From positions 558,001-622,000 of the forward strand of contig JACKHO010000003.1 in the NCBI GenBank assembly GCA_020638955.1: DNA of 64,000 nt, in the 5' to 3' direction. A model generated the notes under the pieces. That model was not told the DNA's origin and made no database searches. It saw nothing but the letters and a program-made list of their open reading frames with translations. Numbering within the stretch: the first letter of the stretch is position 1; every line of letters starts with the position of its first letter. The DNA is from Planctomycetaceae bacterium. GTDB lineage: Bacteria; Planctomycetota; Planctomycetia; Planctomycetales; Planctomycetaceae. Shown one piece after another: positions 56,168-64,000 of the stretch. Made by a program: the position numbers and the translations under genes.

Positions 56168-59164
56168 CTAATCCCAGTTGTCCTTGGTGAGTACATCACC
56201 TACCTGGATCTGACTGGGGTCAACGACGACGTGCTTAATACGTTGTCGCTTCCAGGTGTAGCTCATGTGGACGAGTCCATCATCGGTCTGGATGATGGCG
56301 GGATAGCTGAATTCACCCTTCTCTTCCTGCTCCAGGATGGCAACTTTTCGCCAGGTGAGTCCGTCATCAGAAATTGCCAAGTTCAACAATCCGCGTCGGC
56401 CCCAACCGGTTTTTCCACTCCCCAGGTGATTGTAAATCAGCAAATGCCGACCATCTTGGAGTGTGACAACCTCAATGCCAGCGTTCGGATTCGGCAGATC
56501 GATGGCTTCCAGCTTTGACCAAGTTTCTCCTTGATCGGTTGAGAAACTAGTCACCAGCACACTCTCCTTTGTGCGGCAGAGAACCTGCAGGCGGCCATCT
56601 TTATGTTGCAGAAACGTGGGCTGAATGGCATTAAATGTCGTCGCCGGTTCAATGGGGCCAATGCGCTTCCAGGTACCACTCGGCATGCCGTCCTTCAAAA
56701 CGGTTTTTTCAAAGTGAATGGTCCAGCCGTCGTATTCCGTGGACGAACCACTGAGCAATGTTTCTCCGTCGGCGAGCAGAATAGGCTTGCAACGGACAGG
56801 GCCGTCGATTTCTTCGGGGAGACGACGTCGATCGCGAAATGTGCGACCACGGTCGTAGCTGACCATCATTTCACCCCACCATTCGCGGGGATTCGGACCG
56901 ACCTTGAAGAACAACAGCAGCGGCGCATCACTCGGCAGTTGGTACAGCACAGGATTCCAGCAGGGATACCGCAAGCCATTGTGCTGGATTCCATTAGCCC
57001 ACTCTTTGGGAGACGACCAACTGTTACCGTCGTGATAGCTCGACCAAATGCCAACGTCGTCCTTGCCTTCTTTGGTTCCACCGAACCAGACGGTCACCAG
57101 GCCACGTGACGTTCTGCAAATTGATGAAGCGTGGCATTCCGGGAAACTCGCCTTCGTGTACACAAACTCTTCTTCAATCAGACCTGGGAATCGAGGCTCC
57201 TTCATTGGTTTTGCTGGGGCTGCAGTGAGTGATTCAGGCTTGAATGAAATGCAGTCATCATGGGCCGCGTAATACAGTCGGCCGTTTTCGGCTCCCACCA
57301 GGAGGTCGGGCTTGCCGTCCTTATCAAAGTCGCAGGCAGCGGGGCTGGACGTATGGCCCGCGACATTGCGTCGGGCAAGATTGCCAATACGTTTGAGTAC
57401 GATTTTGCCTTCGCGGTCTTCACAGTTGCGATACCACGTGGCATTCTCCGAATTCACCAGCAAATCGAGTCGGCCATCGCCATCCCAGTCGACCACGTCG
57501 AGTTTGACTCGGCCTGATGAACCGCAGGACTTGGCATTTAACCGAACGGGCGCGTTCTGTTCGTCTACGAAAATCCGTTCTGCTGCACCGCCACTGCGTC
57601 GCAACGTGAGATAGCCCTCCTGATCGAGCAAAACGAGATCGAGTTTCTTGTCACCATCGAAATCCACAGCAACCGGAGTGGTCCGCCACTGGGTGAGAGA
57701 CGAACTCGATTTTGTCTGCCACCAGTACCATGCCGGTGGCGCTTCGCTGAGACCGGTGTCGAGGAGCGTGTCGGTCAGATGGTCGCCATCGTTTCTCAGT
57801 ACACCGATTCTCGCCAGAATCGAGTTGTAGATAATGTCAGGATCACCGTCGGAATCCCAGTCGGCGACAGAGAGGGTGGTGTATCCCCACTTTGCTTCGG
57901 CCGGACCTTGAATCGATCCGTTGGGCCCGGCCAGTACACGAAACTCGCGGGTGGTTTCACCTTTCCCGACAGTCAAGCGAGTCGGAGCCGACCACTTGGG
58001 ACGCCCGTCAGCGCCGCTGCCGAGGTTTTCGAACAAAGCAATGTATCCAGCTGTATTCCCACAGAGGATGTCTTCGTCCCCGTCCCCGTCCCAGTCATAA
58101 GGGTAGGGAGTTGCGAGCGCGCCGAATTTCAGCGTGTCCGCTTCCTGTTGGAAGTATTTCGGTGCGAGAAAGACCGGCTGCCGTCCTCTCGACTCGCCAG
58201 TGTTTTCGACCAGAGCCACGCGGCCGTCTTCATCACCGACAATTAAATCGAGGTCACCATCTTTATCCCAATCGACCGCCGTGGGTGTGATCATTTGCAG
58301 ATCCATCACGAGCGGCGCGCCCGTGTTGTCAATCAGCTTGATGCCCGCCGCGTAGTTCGGCTCTGTGCGCGATCCAATGTTTTCGAAGTACGTAAAACCA
58401 TCGAGGAACTCACCACAAAGTAAGTCGAGGTCACCGTCTCCATCGAAGTCGGCAAAGTTCGGAGAAGGCCAGCCATAAACGTCAATCTCGCCACCACCTG
58501 CATTGATCATTCGTGGTGAAGTTGAGTACTTCGGCTCAGCGTCGGACCCGTCGTTGTCAATGACATAGACGTGGCCATGCAGGCGACCGTTTCGCCAGCG
58601 GCCGAAATTGTCATAAGCATGATCCCAGGCGAAGTCCGTCCAGTCACCCACGCCGACAATGATGTCCTGATCTCCGTCGCCGTCGAAGTCGACGTACCGC
58701 CACATATTGGCCCGGACGCCGTTCTCGTGAATGTTGCCGCGAGGATAAATGCGTTGGCCCGAATCAAAATCAAAAACCCTCGTTTCCTTGTTGCGCGGGA
58801 ACTCCACGTTGGTCTGCAGAATGCGCGGCTCACCATTTACGTAGCTGACCTGCATGTTGTGGGAGGTCTTCCCGACGCGTACGCCCGGTTTGAACACGGG
58901 AAACTTCACTGCGGGATCTTGTGAAGGGTTCTCAAAGTAGTACACACCGTTCGACGGTTTGTCGGGGCATGACACCAACAGGTCCAAATCGCCGTCGTTG
59001 TCATAGTCGACTGGCATGGGCCACGCCCACAGCCCCACACCCAAATCGACATTCAGGCCGGGGTTGTTGTATTTCAACTCAGTGAGCTTCCAGTCGTCTT
59101 GGGCGAGCAGTGGACTCGCCAGAATAACAAGTGAGAAAAGCAACAGCGATTGAGTTCGTGACAT
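56168..59164 (-). CDS. secreted FG-GAP repeat protein with C-terminal sialidase-like domain
   Basis: 998 aa with signal peptide (SLLLFSLVILASPLLAQ). Residues about 40-640 hold many VCBS/FG-GAP calcium-binding repeats (DYDNDGDLDLLV, DFDGDGDQDIIV, DWDKDGDLDLIV, DWDSDGDPDIIY), a beta-propeller of integrin-like type. From about 665 the chain matches exo-alpha-sialidase/BNR-type propellers (SYDRGRTFRDRRR, STDQGETWSKLE, SDDGLTWRKV). Likely a cell-surface glycan-binding or glycan-cleaving protein. The fusion of both propellers in one chain is frequent in this phylum. Confidence 0.85.
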   Translation of the reverse strand: MSRTQSLLLFSLVILASPLLAQDDWKLTELKYNNPGLNVDLGVGLWAWPMPVDYDNDGDLDLLVSCPDKPSNGVYYFENPSQDPAVKFPVFKPGVRVGKTSHNMQVSYVNGEPRILQTNVEFPRNKETRVFDFDSGQRIYPRGNIHENGVRANMWRYVDFDGDGDQDIIVGVGDWTDFAWDHAYDNFGRWRNGRLHGHVYVIDNDGSDAEPKYSTSPRMINAGGGEIDVYGWPSPNFADFDGDGDLDLLCGEFLDGFTYFENIGSRTEPNYAAGIKLIDNTGAPLVMDLQMITPTAVDWDKDGDLDLIVGDEDGRVALVENTGESRGRQPVFLAPKYFQQEADTLKFGALATPYPYDWDGDGDEDILCGNTAGYIALFENLGSGADGRPKWSAPTRLTVGKGETTREFRVLAGPNGSIQGPAEAKWGYTTLSVADWDSDGDPDIIYNSILARIGVLRNDGDHLTDTLLDTGLSEAPPAWYWWQTKSSSSLTQWRTTPVAVDFDGDKKLDLVLLDQEGYLTLRRSGGAAERIFVDEQNAPVRLNAKSCGSSGRVKLDVVDWDGDGRLDLLVNSENATWYRNCEDREGKIVLKRIGNLARRNVAGHTSSPAACDFDKDGKPDLLVGAENGRLYYAAHDDCISFKPESLTAAPAKPMKEPRFPGLIEEEFVYTKASFPECHASSICRTSRGLVTVWFGGTKEGKDDVGIWSSYHDGNSWSSPKEWANGIQHNGLRYPCWNPVLYQLPSDAPLLLFFKVGPNPREWWGEMMVSYDRGRTFRDRRRLPEEIDGPVRCKPILLADGETLLSGSSTEYDGWTIHFEKTVLKDGMPSGTWKRIGPIEPATTFNAIQPTFLQHKDGRLQVLCRTKESVLVTSFSTDQGETWSKLEAIDLPNPNAGIEVVTLQDGRHLLIYNHLGSGKTGWGRRGLLNLAISDDGLTWRKVAILEQEEKGEFSYPAIIQTDDGLVHMSYTWKRQRIKHVVVDPSQIQVGDVLTKDNWD

Positions 59165-59445
59165 GGGTTCGAATGTCTATTTGAAAGAACAGCCAGCAAG
59201 AATCTGGCCGGAGCGTGGCGGCGTGGAAAATAGAATTGTTGTGGAATGGTTCCCGTTCTACCAGTGAAGTGATGTAAAGCCAGAACGGCGGACAATTTGA
59301 AAACAATGACATTTGTCGGACTTTTGCCAAGAACAGGATTGCACCGTCTCGATGGTTGGTGATAATTACGCCTTACCCATTGAGGCGTGCCTGGCGTTGC
59401 CTCGACTTTTGGTTTCTCGTTTTCACATTTTCGAAAGGGTTCCCC

Positions 59446-59502
59446 ATGTTGATTCGCCTCCTGGTTCGCCTCATTATCAGTGCCATCTTCCGCGGCAAAT
59501 AG
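59446..59502 (+). CDS. possible 18-aa hydrophobic cationic peptide
   Basis: MLIRLLVRLIISAIFRGK: an amphipathic, hydrophobic and basic peptide with AAAGGG 7 nt before the ATG and a strong terminator 28 nt after the stop. Size and composition resemble type I toxin peptides or small membrane peptides. Coding status is unproven; it is listed because peptide, ribosome site and terminator coincide. Confidence 0.35.
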   Translation: MLIRLLVRLIISAIFRGK

Positions 59503-59529
59503 TTGCTCATCGAACTTGGAATTCACCCC

Positions 59530-59564
59530 GCCCTCGTTGGTCGTGACCAGGCGAGGGCTTTTTT
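59530..59564 (+). terminator. intrinsic terminator
   Basis: GCCCTCG (59530-59536) pairs with CGAGGGC (59552-59558), with an inner GGTC/GACC stem, followed by six T. It ends a plus-strand transcript whose only candidate product is the 18-aa peptide or a small RNA. Confidence 0.8.
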
Positions 59565-59606
59565 ATGCGCCGAGGACTTAAGGGAAACCGCTGCTGCGTC
59601 GGAGTT

Positions 59607-60332
59607 TCAGTCGTTCGATTTTGTCGCCGCAAAGACATGCAGGCCGACCGGGCACTTTTGATTTCCGTATGCTGACAGTCGTTCCGCTTTGAATCCGATG
59701 TGCTCTAACAACGTGACAATCGTATCCGGATCGAGTAACAGCAATTGATGCAATTCGTCCGCCCGGCGATACAGTTCGCCGACCTTTCGGAATGAGACAA
59801 TTTCACGTGAAAGGATGTTGTCGACACAACTTGTCGTCACTAGCACGGTCCAGTCGTCTCCCTCCGCGAAGGATTGTGTCGATAGGGCCTGAGCCCGCTC
59901 TGGTCCGGCGACATCAAACAGTAATAATCCGCCCGGTTGCAAGCTGGAATAGATCCCCTCCAGAACCGTTTCGAGCACCTGCGCATTATTCCGTTCATCG
60001 AACAGATAGTTGAATACCTCACCAATCGCGGCGACTGCGTTGCACTGCGCTATCTCTGCGTCGACAAATGAACCGACGCGGAATTTCGCTTTAGGTGCAC
60101 GAGCCCTGGCCAGTTGGATCATCTCGGGCGAGATGTCGTAACCCGTCACGTCGAAGCCGGCCTGGCAAAGTAGTTCAGCTAGAGTTCCACCGCCGCATCC
60201 GAGTTCCACGACCTTGCGGGAGTCGGTTGTGTTGGCTGGTAACCGTGCCTGCAACTCCTGTGCTGCACCTTTCGCTAAACGCGTGAAGCCACTTTCATGA
60301 ATGTAGGCCAAGTCTTCCTGGTAGGCGTGCAT
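59607..60332 (-). CDS. class I SAM-dependent methyltransferase
   Basis: 241 aa from the ATG at 60332; the frame extends upstream without a clear ribosome site. AdoMet motif I VVELGCGGGTLAE (about 50-62), motif II GYDISPEMIQLAR, and motif IV-like AAIGEVFNYLFD identify a Rossmann methyltransferase. Substrate unknown. Divergent from recQ. Confidence 0.85.
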   Translation of the reverse strand: MHAYQEDLAYIHESGFTRLAKGAAQELQARLPANTTDSRKVVELGCGGGTLAELLCQAGFDVTGYDISPEMIQLARARAPKAKFRVGSFVDAEIAQCNAVAAIGEVFNYLFDERNNAQVLETVLEGIYSSLQPGGLLLFDVAGPERAQALSTQSFAEGDDWTVLVTTSCVDNILSREIVSFRKVGELYRRADELHQLLLLDPDTIVTLLEHIGFKAERLSAYGNQKCPVGLHVFAATKSND

Positions 60333-60499
60333 GCGACCAACTGTCCCCTGATGTGATGACCTTCTTTCCCGATGCAGCTTCAAGATTGTCCCGAAGCAAT
60401 TCAAGTCAACAATTTCGACGACATTGACAAGGTTGTCTTTGCGAACGACACCAGCCAAACTGACGTCAGCAATCTCAGTGAATCAACAGGGCCTTGGTT

Positions 60500-62704
60500 A
60501 TGACATCAGAACGTACCGATGCTGCTGGAGAAAACGTTCAGCAACTCCGAAATGTCTTGCAGAAATACTGGGGCTTCGACTCGTTTCGGGCGCTGCAGCA
60601 GGAGTCGATGACATCCATTATGGAAGGGCGCGACACGCTGGTCGTGCTGCCGACCGGCGGGGGAAAGTCGCTTTGTTATCAGGCACCGGCCATGTGCCTC
60701 GATGGGATGGCCATTGTCGTTTCGCCACTGATTTCCCTGATGAAAGATCAGGTCGATACGGCCCGCGCCTGCGGATTGCCAGCCCGGCTCATTAACAGTT
60801 CCATTGACGCTCGCGAACGGTTCGAAACCTGGGGCGAAGTACGCGACGGTAAAGTGCGGCTGCTGTACGTCTCTCCCGAACGCCTGACGCAGTCTTCGTT
60901 TCTCGACCAACTGGCCGACGTTCCGCTGTCGATGCTGGCCATCGACGAAGCGCACTGCATCAGCCAGTGGGGCCACGATTTCCGGCCGCACTACCGTGAA
61001 CTGTGCGTGCTGCGCGAGAGGTTTCCCGAAGTTCCACTGCATGCGTTCACGGCGACAGCCACGGCGGACGTGCAGGAAGACATTGCCCATCAGCTTGGGC
61101 TGAAGTCGCCACAGTTCTTTGTGGGGAGTTTTGATCGTCCCAATTTGAGTTATCGGGTCATCCGCAAGGGAAATCTCACGGAGCAAATCGAAGCGGAACT
61201 CAAGAACCACGTCGGTGAGTCGGGAATTATCTACTGTATTACCCGGAAGGAAGTGGACGAGTGGACCGCATTTCTCAACAGTCGTGGCGTCCCAGCCCTG
61301 CCGTACCATGCTGGCCTCACTGATGAGCAGCGACACCAGAACCAGGAAGCGTTCCTCAACGATGACGCCGGAATTGTCGTGGCAACGGTGGCCTTTGGCA
61401 TGGGTATCGACAAATCAAACATCCGGTTCGTCATTCACGTGGGGATGCCAAAGTCCATCGAACATTACCAGCAGGAAAGCGGTCGTGCCGGACGCGATGG
61501 TCTCGATGCCGACTGTGTGCTGCTGTTTGGAAATGATGACCTGCTCAAATGGCAATTCATGACGCGCGACCTTCCGCCCGAGGTGAGCGAGGTGTCGGCG
61601 GAATCACTCCGGAAAATGGTCGGATTCTGTGAAGGCATGATGTGCCGCCACCGCGCACTGGTTAGGCACTTTGGTCAAGACCTCGCTGAGAAGTGTGGCA
61701 CGAATTGCGATGTCTGCACGGGCAATCACACCGCGGTTGAGGAGCCACTGAAAATTGCTCAGATGATTCTGTCATCGGTTTACCGCCAGGAACAACGCTT
61801 CGGCGTGGAATACACCATTGCCGTATTGAAAGGCTCGCGTTCGAAGAAAGTCCTCGGCAACGGCCACGACAAGTTGAGTACATATGGCCTGCTGAAGGAC
61901 CATTCCAAACCACTCATTCAGGAGTGGATTGGCCAACTCATTCAGCAGGAGTGCCTGCATCGCGTCGGCGAATACAACATGTTGCGGCTGAAAGAACCGG
62001 GATGGCTGGTCTTGCGTGGAGAATGGACTCCCGAGCTGGTCATTCCCCAACGCGCCGAGCTGCAGGTAGAGGCACCAACTGCAAAGGGAAAGCAGACGTC
62101 CTGGGACGGCGTGGAAATGCCGTTGTTCGAAAAGTTGCGAGAATTGCGTTCCACGTTCGCGTCAGAGCGTGGTGTTCCGCCCTACGTCATTTTCAGCGAC
62201 GCCACACTTCGCGACCTGGCTCGCAAACGTCCCACAACACCAGACGCCATCCTCGCTGTGTATGGTGTCGGCCAAAAGAAACGGGATGACTTCGGCACCG
62301 AGTTTCTGGAAGTCATTGACAACTACTGCCGCGAACACCAGGTTGAGTCCAACGTCGACAACTCGAACAAGCCCGCAGACCCGCCTGATGAACAACCACG
62401 TGTGAACCGCTCAGCACTCACGGCCTTTCCACTGTTCGCCGCAGGAAAGTCCCTCGCCGAAGTCGCCCAGACCATCGGCCGCGCCCACTCCACCACCTGC
62501 GGATATCTTGCCGAATACTTGAGAGAGAAGGACATCACCGATCCCACTCCCTGGGTCGATGCCCCCACCGCCGCCAGAATCCGGCAGGCTATCGAACACG
62601 TCGGCGCCAATGGGCTAAAGCCGATCTTCGAGCATCTAAATGGAGAAGTGGACTACGACAGCATCCGAATCGTGGTCCAGTGCTGGCTGAATGGGAAGTC
62701 TTAG
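60500..62704 (+). CDS. recQ: RecQ-family ATP-dependent DNA helicase
   Basis: 734 aa. Motif I PTGGGKS at 51-57, DEAH near 149, SGRAGRDG motif VI near 330, a zinc-binding cluster CGTNCDVC near 398, RQC winged helix, and an HRDC domain (about 537-605). A helix-turn-helix-like tail (LAEVAQTIGRAHSTTCGYLAEYL) ends the protein. It unwinds recombination intermediates. The start at ATG 60500 is preferred over an upstream TTG. Confidence 0.92.
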   Translation: MTSERTDAAGENVQQLRNVLQKYWGFDSFRALQQESMTSIMEGRDTLVVLPTGGGKSLCYQAPAMCLDGMAIVVSPLISLMKDQVDTARACGLPARLINSSIDARERFETWGEVRDGKVRLLYVSPERLTQSSFLDQLADVPLSMLAIDEAHCISQWGHDFRPHYRELCVLRERFPEVPLHAFTATATADVQEDIAHQLGLKSPQFFVGSFDRPNLSYRVIRKGNLTEQIEAELKNHVGESGIIYCITRKEVDEWTAFLNSRGVPALPYHAGLTDEQRHQNQEAFLNDDAGIVVATVAFGMGIDKSNIRFVIHVGMPKSIEHYQQESGRAGRDGLDADCVLLFGNDDLLKWQFMTRDLPPEVSEVSAESLRKMVGFCEGMMCRHRALVRHFGQDLAEKCGTNCDVCTGNHTAVEEPLKIAQMILSSVYRQEQRFGVEYTIAVLKGSRSKKVLGNGHDKLSTYGLLKDHSKPLIQEWIGQLIQQECLHRVGEYNMLRLKEPGWLVLRGEWTPELVIPQRAELQVEAPTAKGKQTSWDGVEMPLFEKLRELRSTFASERGVPPYVIFSDATLRDLARKRPTTPDAILAVYGVGQKKRDDFGTEFLEVIDNYCREHQVESNVDNSNKPADPPDEQPRVNRSALTAFPLFAAGKSLAEVAQTIGRAHSTTCGYLAEYLREKDITDPTPWVDAPTAARIRQAIEHVGANGLKPIFEHLNGEVDYDSIRIVVQCWLNGKS

Positions 62705-62823
62705 ATTGCTGTCGATGCGAATACGGGATTCTATCTCGACTCCGAATAGTGACCAAGTTCACGCGAGACGCTCGATAAGGACGTCATAGACGATGCCGCG
62801 ACTCGATCGTGTGCAACGCATGG

Positions 62824-63873
62824 TTACCCGCCTTCTCCGAGTTCGGCTACGCGAGTCAAAATAAAGTCGGCAACCTGTTGTGCTGTGAATGATTCGGCAT
62901 CTATGTAACCGTCAATGGAAAAGACGCCATCAACTTTCGTGTCATCGAATCGAACAAACATTACACGTTCGTCATCCTTTGATTTGATGACATCCCGCAC
63001 GGCACGCCATTCAAGTCCACACCACTGCTTATGAGCGTATTCTGCGCAAAGGAATACCACGATCAAATCGCTTTGCTCGCGATAAATTCTCTGCAACAGA
63101 GTGTCACAGTTGGGCCTGGCAAGTTGCGCCTGATAGTCGTGGTCGTAAAAGACGGAGTCAGTTCCAAGTGGATCGCGCAATGCGTCAACAACTCGGGAAA
63201 CGTAACGTCGCTTTTCTCCAGGAAATGAAAAAGCAACCTTAAATCGCAGATCTTTCAACTTTCGTGTAGATCGATCAACCTTGCCCACCGATTGATCATT
63301 GGCGAGTCGTTCCAAAGCCAACAACGAAAGCGTAAACGGGTCAGGCTCAATTCTGCAAGCATGCTCTCGACCTGGGTTACTGAGGGACAAGTGGTAAAGG
63401 AGAAAATTCAACCACATCGCCAACGGGTTGTCGTTCAACACGGCCGTTGGTTTCGCGGATGGATTTCTTTCTTTTTCGGTGGCCTGCAGTTCCGACACGA
63501 CACGTGAGCCGATATTCCAAGCATCATCTCCGCTGAAGAGACTTCCCGCTCGACATGCCATGCGGACAAAGAGTTTGCACGCGTCTCCTTCGATGACGCC
63601 GAATAGTGAAAGTACGGAGCCCCGCATTCCCCATTGAAAATCGCTGTCTTCCAAATCAGACACAAGTTGGTCTATGTCGCCTTTGCCCTCAATCGCACCA
63701 TAGTATTGCCACAGCATGATCGCGTGATTTTGAGGAGCGAATCGCCGGTCAATATTCGTACCTTCTTGCGTGATGTGAAATGTGTGGAACTGGATGTTAT
63801 GGAATTTGGACGCCTCGGTCTCGAACATTTCGATCAGACGTTGTATTTCGGCGGATTTGCTAGATAGTGACAT
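62824..63873 (-). CDS. protein with C-terminal TIR domain
   Basis: 349 aa. Residues about 205-345 form a TIR domain: FKVAFSFPGEKRRYVSRVVDAL, VFYDHDYQAQL, SDLIVVFLCAEYAHKQWCGLEW, with a Glu in CGLEW in the usual catalytic position. The N-terminal ~200 residues (EGDACKLFVRMACRAGSLFSGDD) are helical and unrecognised, possibly the sensor. It stands alone next to recQ. A NAD-depleting defence role is typical of bacterial TIR proteins but not shown here. Confidence 0.82.
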   Translation of the reverse strand: MSLSSKSAEIQRLIEMFETEASKFHNIQFHTFHITQEGTNIDRRFAPQNHAIMLWQYYGAIEGKGDIDQLVSDLEDSDFQWGMRGSVLSLFGVIEGDACKLFVRMACRAGSLFSGDDAWNIGSRVVSELQATEKERNPSAKPTAVLNDNPLAMWLNFLLYHLSLSNPGREHACRIEPDPFTLSLLALERLANDQSVGKVDRSTRKLKDLRFKVAFSFPGEKRRYVSRVVDALRDPLGTDSVFYDHDYQAQLARPNCDTLLQRIYREQSDLIVVFLCAEYAHKQWCGLEWRAVRDVIKSKDDERVMFVRFDDTKVDGVFSIDGYIDAESFTAQQVADFILTRVAELGEGG

Positions 63874-64000
63874 GGCGGAACTACACCTCGTACCGACTAC
63901 GTAATCGTTAGGCGAAAGGATCTTGGGTGAAGCAAGTCGTGGCTTTCAATAAAGATCGAGGGATCGCGCAGGTGTTTACAGCAAGAATACCGGGGAGTGT

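Overview
Organism. The window looks like chromosomal DNA of a member of the Planctomycetota. The right half carries families typical of that phylum: a DUF1501 protein with a Tat-type leader, a remnant of a PSCyt1 cytochrome protein, a DUF1080 protein, an FG-GAP/sialidase-like secreted protein, ECF sigma factors, and a serine/threonine kinase with an extracellular-type tail. No species can be named from the sequence alone.

Layout. (1) 1-11.7 kb, minus strand: a six-gene restriction-like defence operon. In transcription order it encodes a MerR-type HTH, a SNF2 helicase, a 228-aa protein, a beta-class Mod methyltransferase, a PHP-ATPase, and a Res-like helicase cut by the window edge. (2) 11.8-17.2 kb, plus strand, divergent: a compact operon of a DUF4365-type (DREN)-APAZ nuclease, a catalytically dead short Argonaute (a SPARDA pair), a TIR protein and an alpha/beta-hydrolase-PD-(D/E)XK fusion. 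(3) 17.2-18.8 kb: HEAT-repeat and zinc-ribbon-like proteins. (4) 18.9-33.5 kb: a mobile-element module of mostly small, unrecognised genes, plus ArdC antirestriction, a RuvB-like ATPase, a tyrosine recombinase and a divergent palm-polymerase-like protein. Sixteen copies of a 15-bp box, consensus TTAGGCACCTGCTAN, lie here. Thirteen of them sit 34-43 nt upstream of a start codon, on both strands. (5) 33.6-35.9 kb: ECF sigma factor and kinase. (6) 35.91-36.07 kb: four 11-12-bp iterons, then a 22-bp copy of what looks like an ssrA (tmRNA) 3' end and a strong terminator. I read this as the right attachment end of a >36-kb island whose left end lies outside the window.

(7) 36.2-42.8 kb: what looks like an older, decayed element. 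It holds a tyrosine-recombinase pseudogene with two in-frame stops, an intact 1437-aa NACHT-like NTPase with a C-terminal nuclease motif, a TOPRIM primase remnant and an IS1380-like transposase remnant. (8) 42.85-64 kb: host-type chromosome with DUF1501, a K+ channel, a sigma/anti-sigma pair, an M20 peptidase, an RND exporter, a DUF1080 protein, a tandem MBL protein, an FG-GAP/sialidase protein, a methyltransferase, RecQ, and a TIR protein.

How it fits together. The left 36 kb reads as a defence island carried by an integrative element: restriction-like and Argonaute-based immunity on the left, and element maintenance plus possible anti-defence genes (ArdC and small acidic proteins) under a shared upstream box on the right. 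The most unusual signals are the shared box with its near-constant spacing, the polymerase-like gene next to it, and the extension of a SPARDA pair by TIR and hydrolase-nuclease genes.
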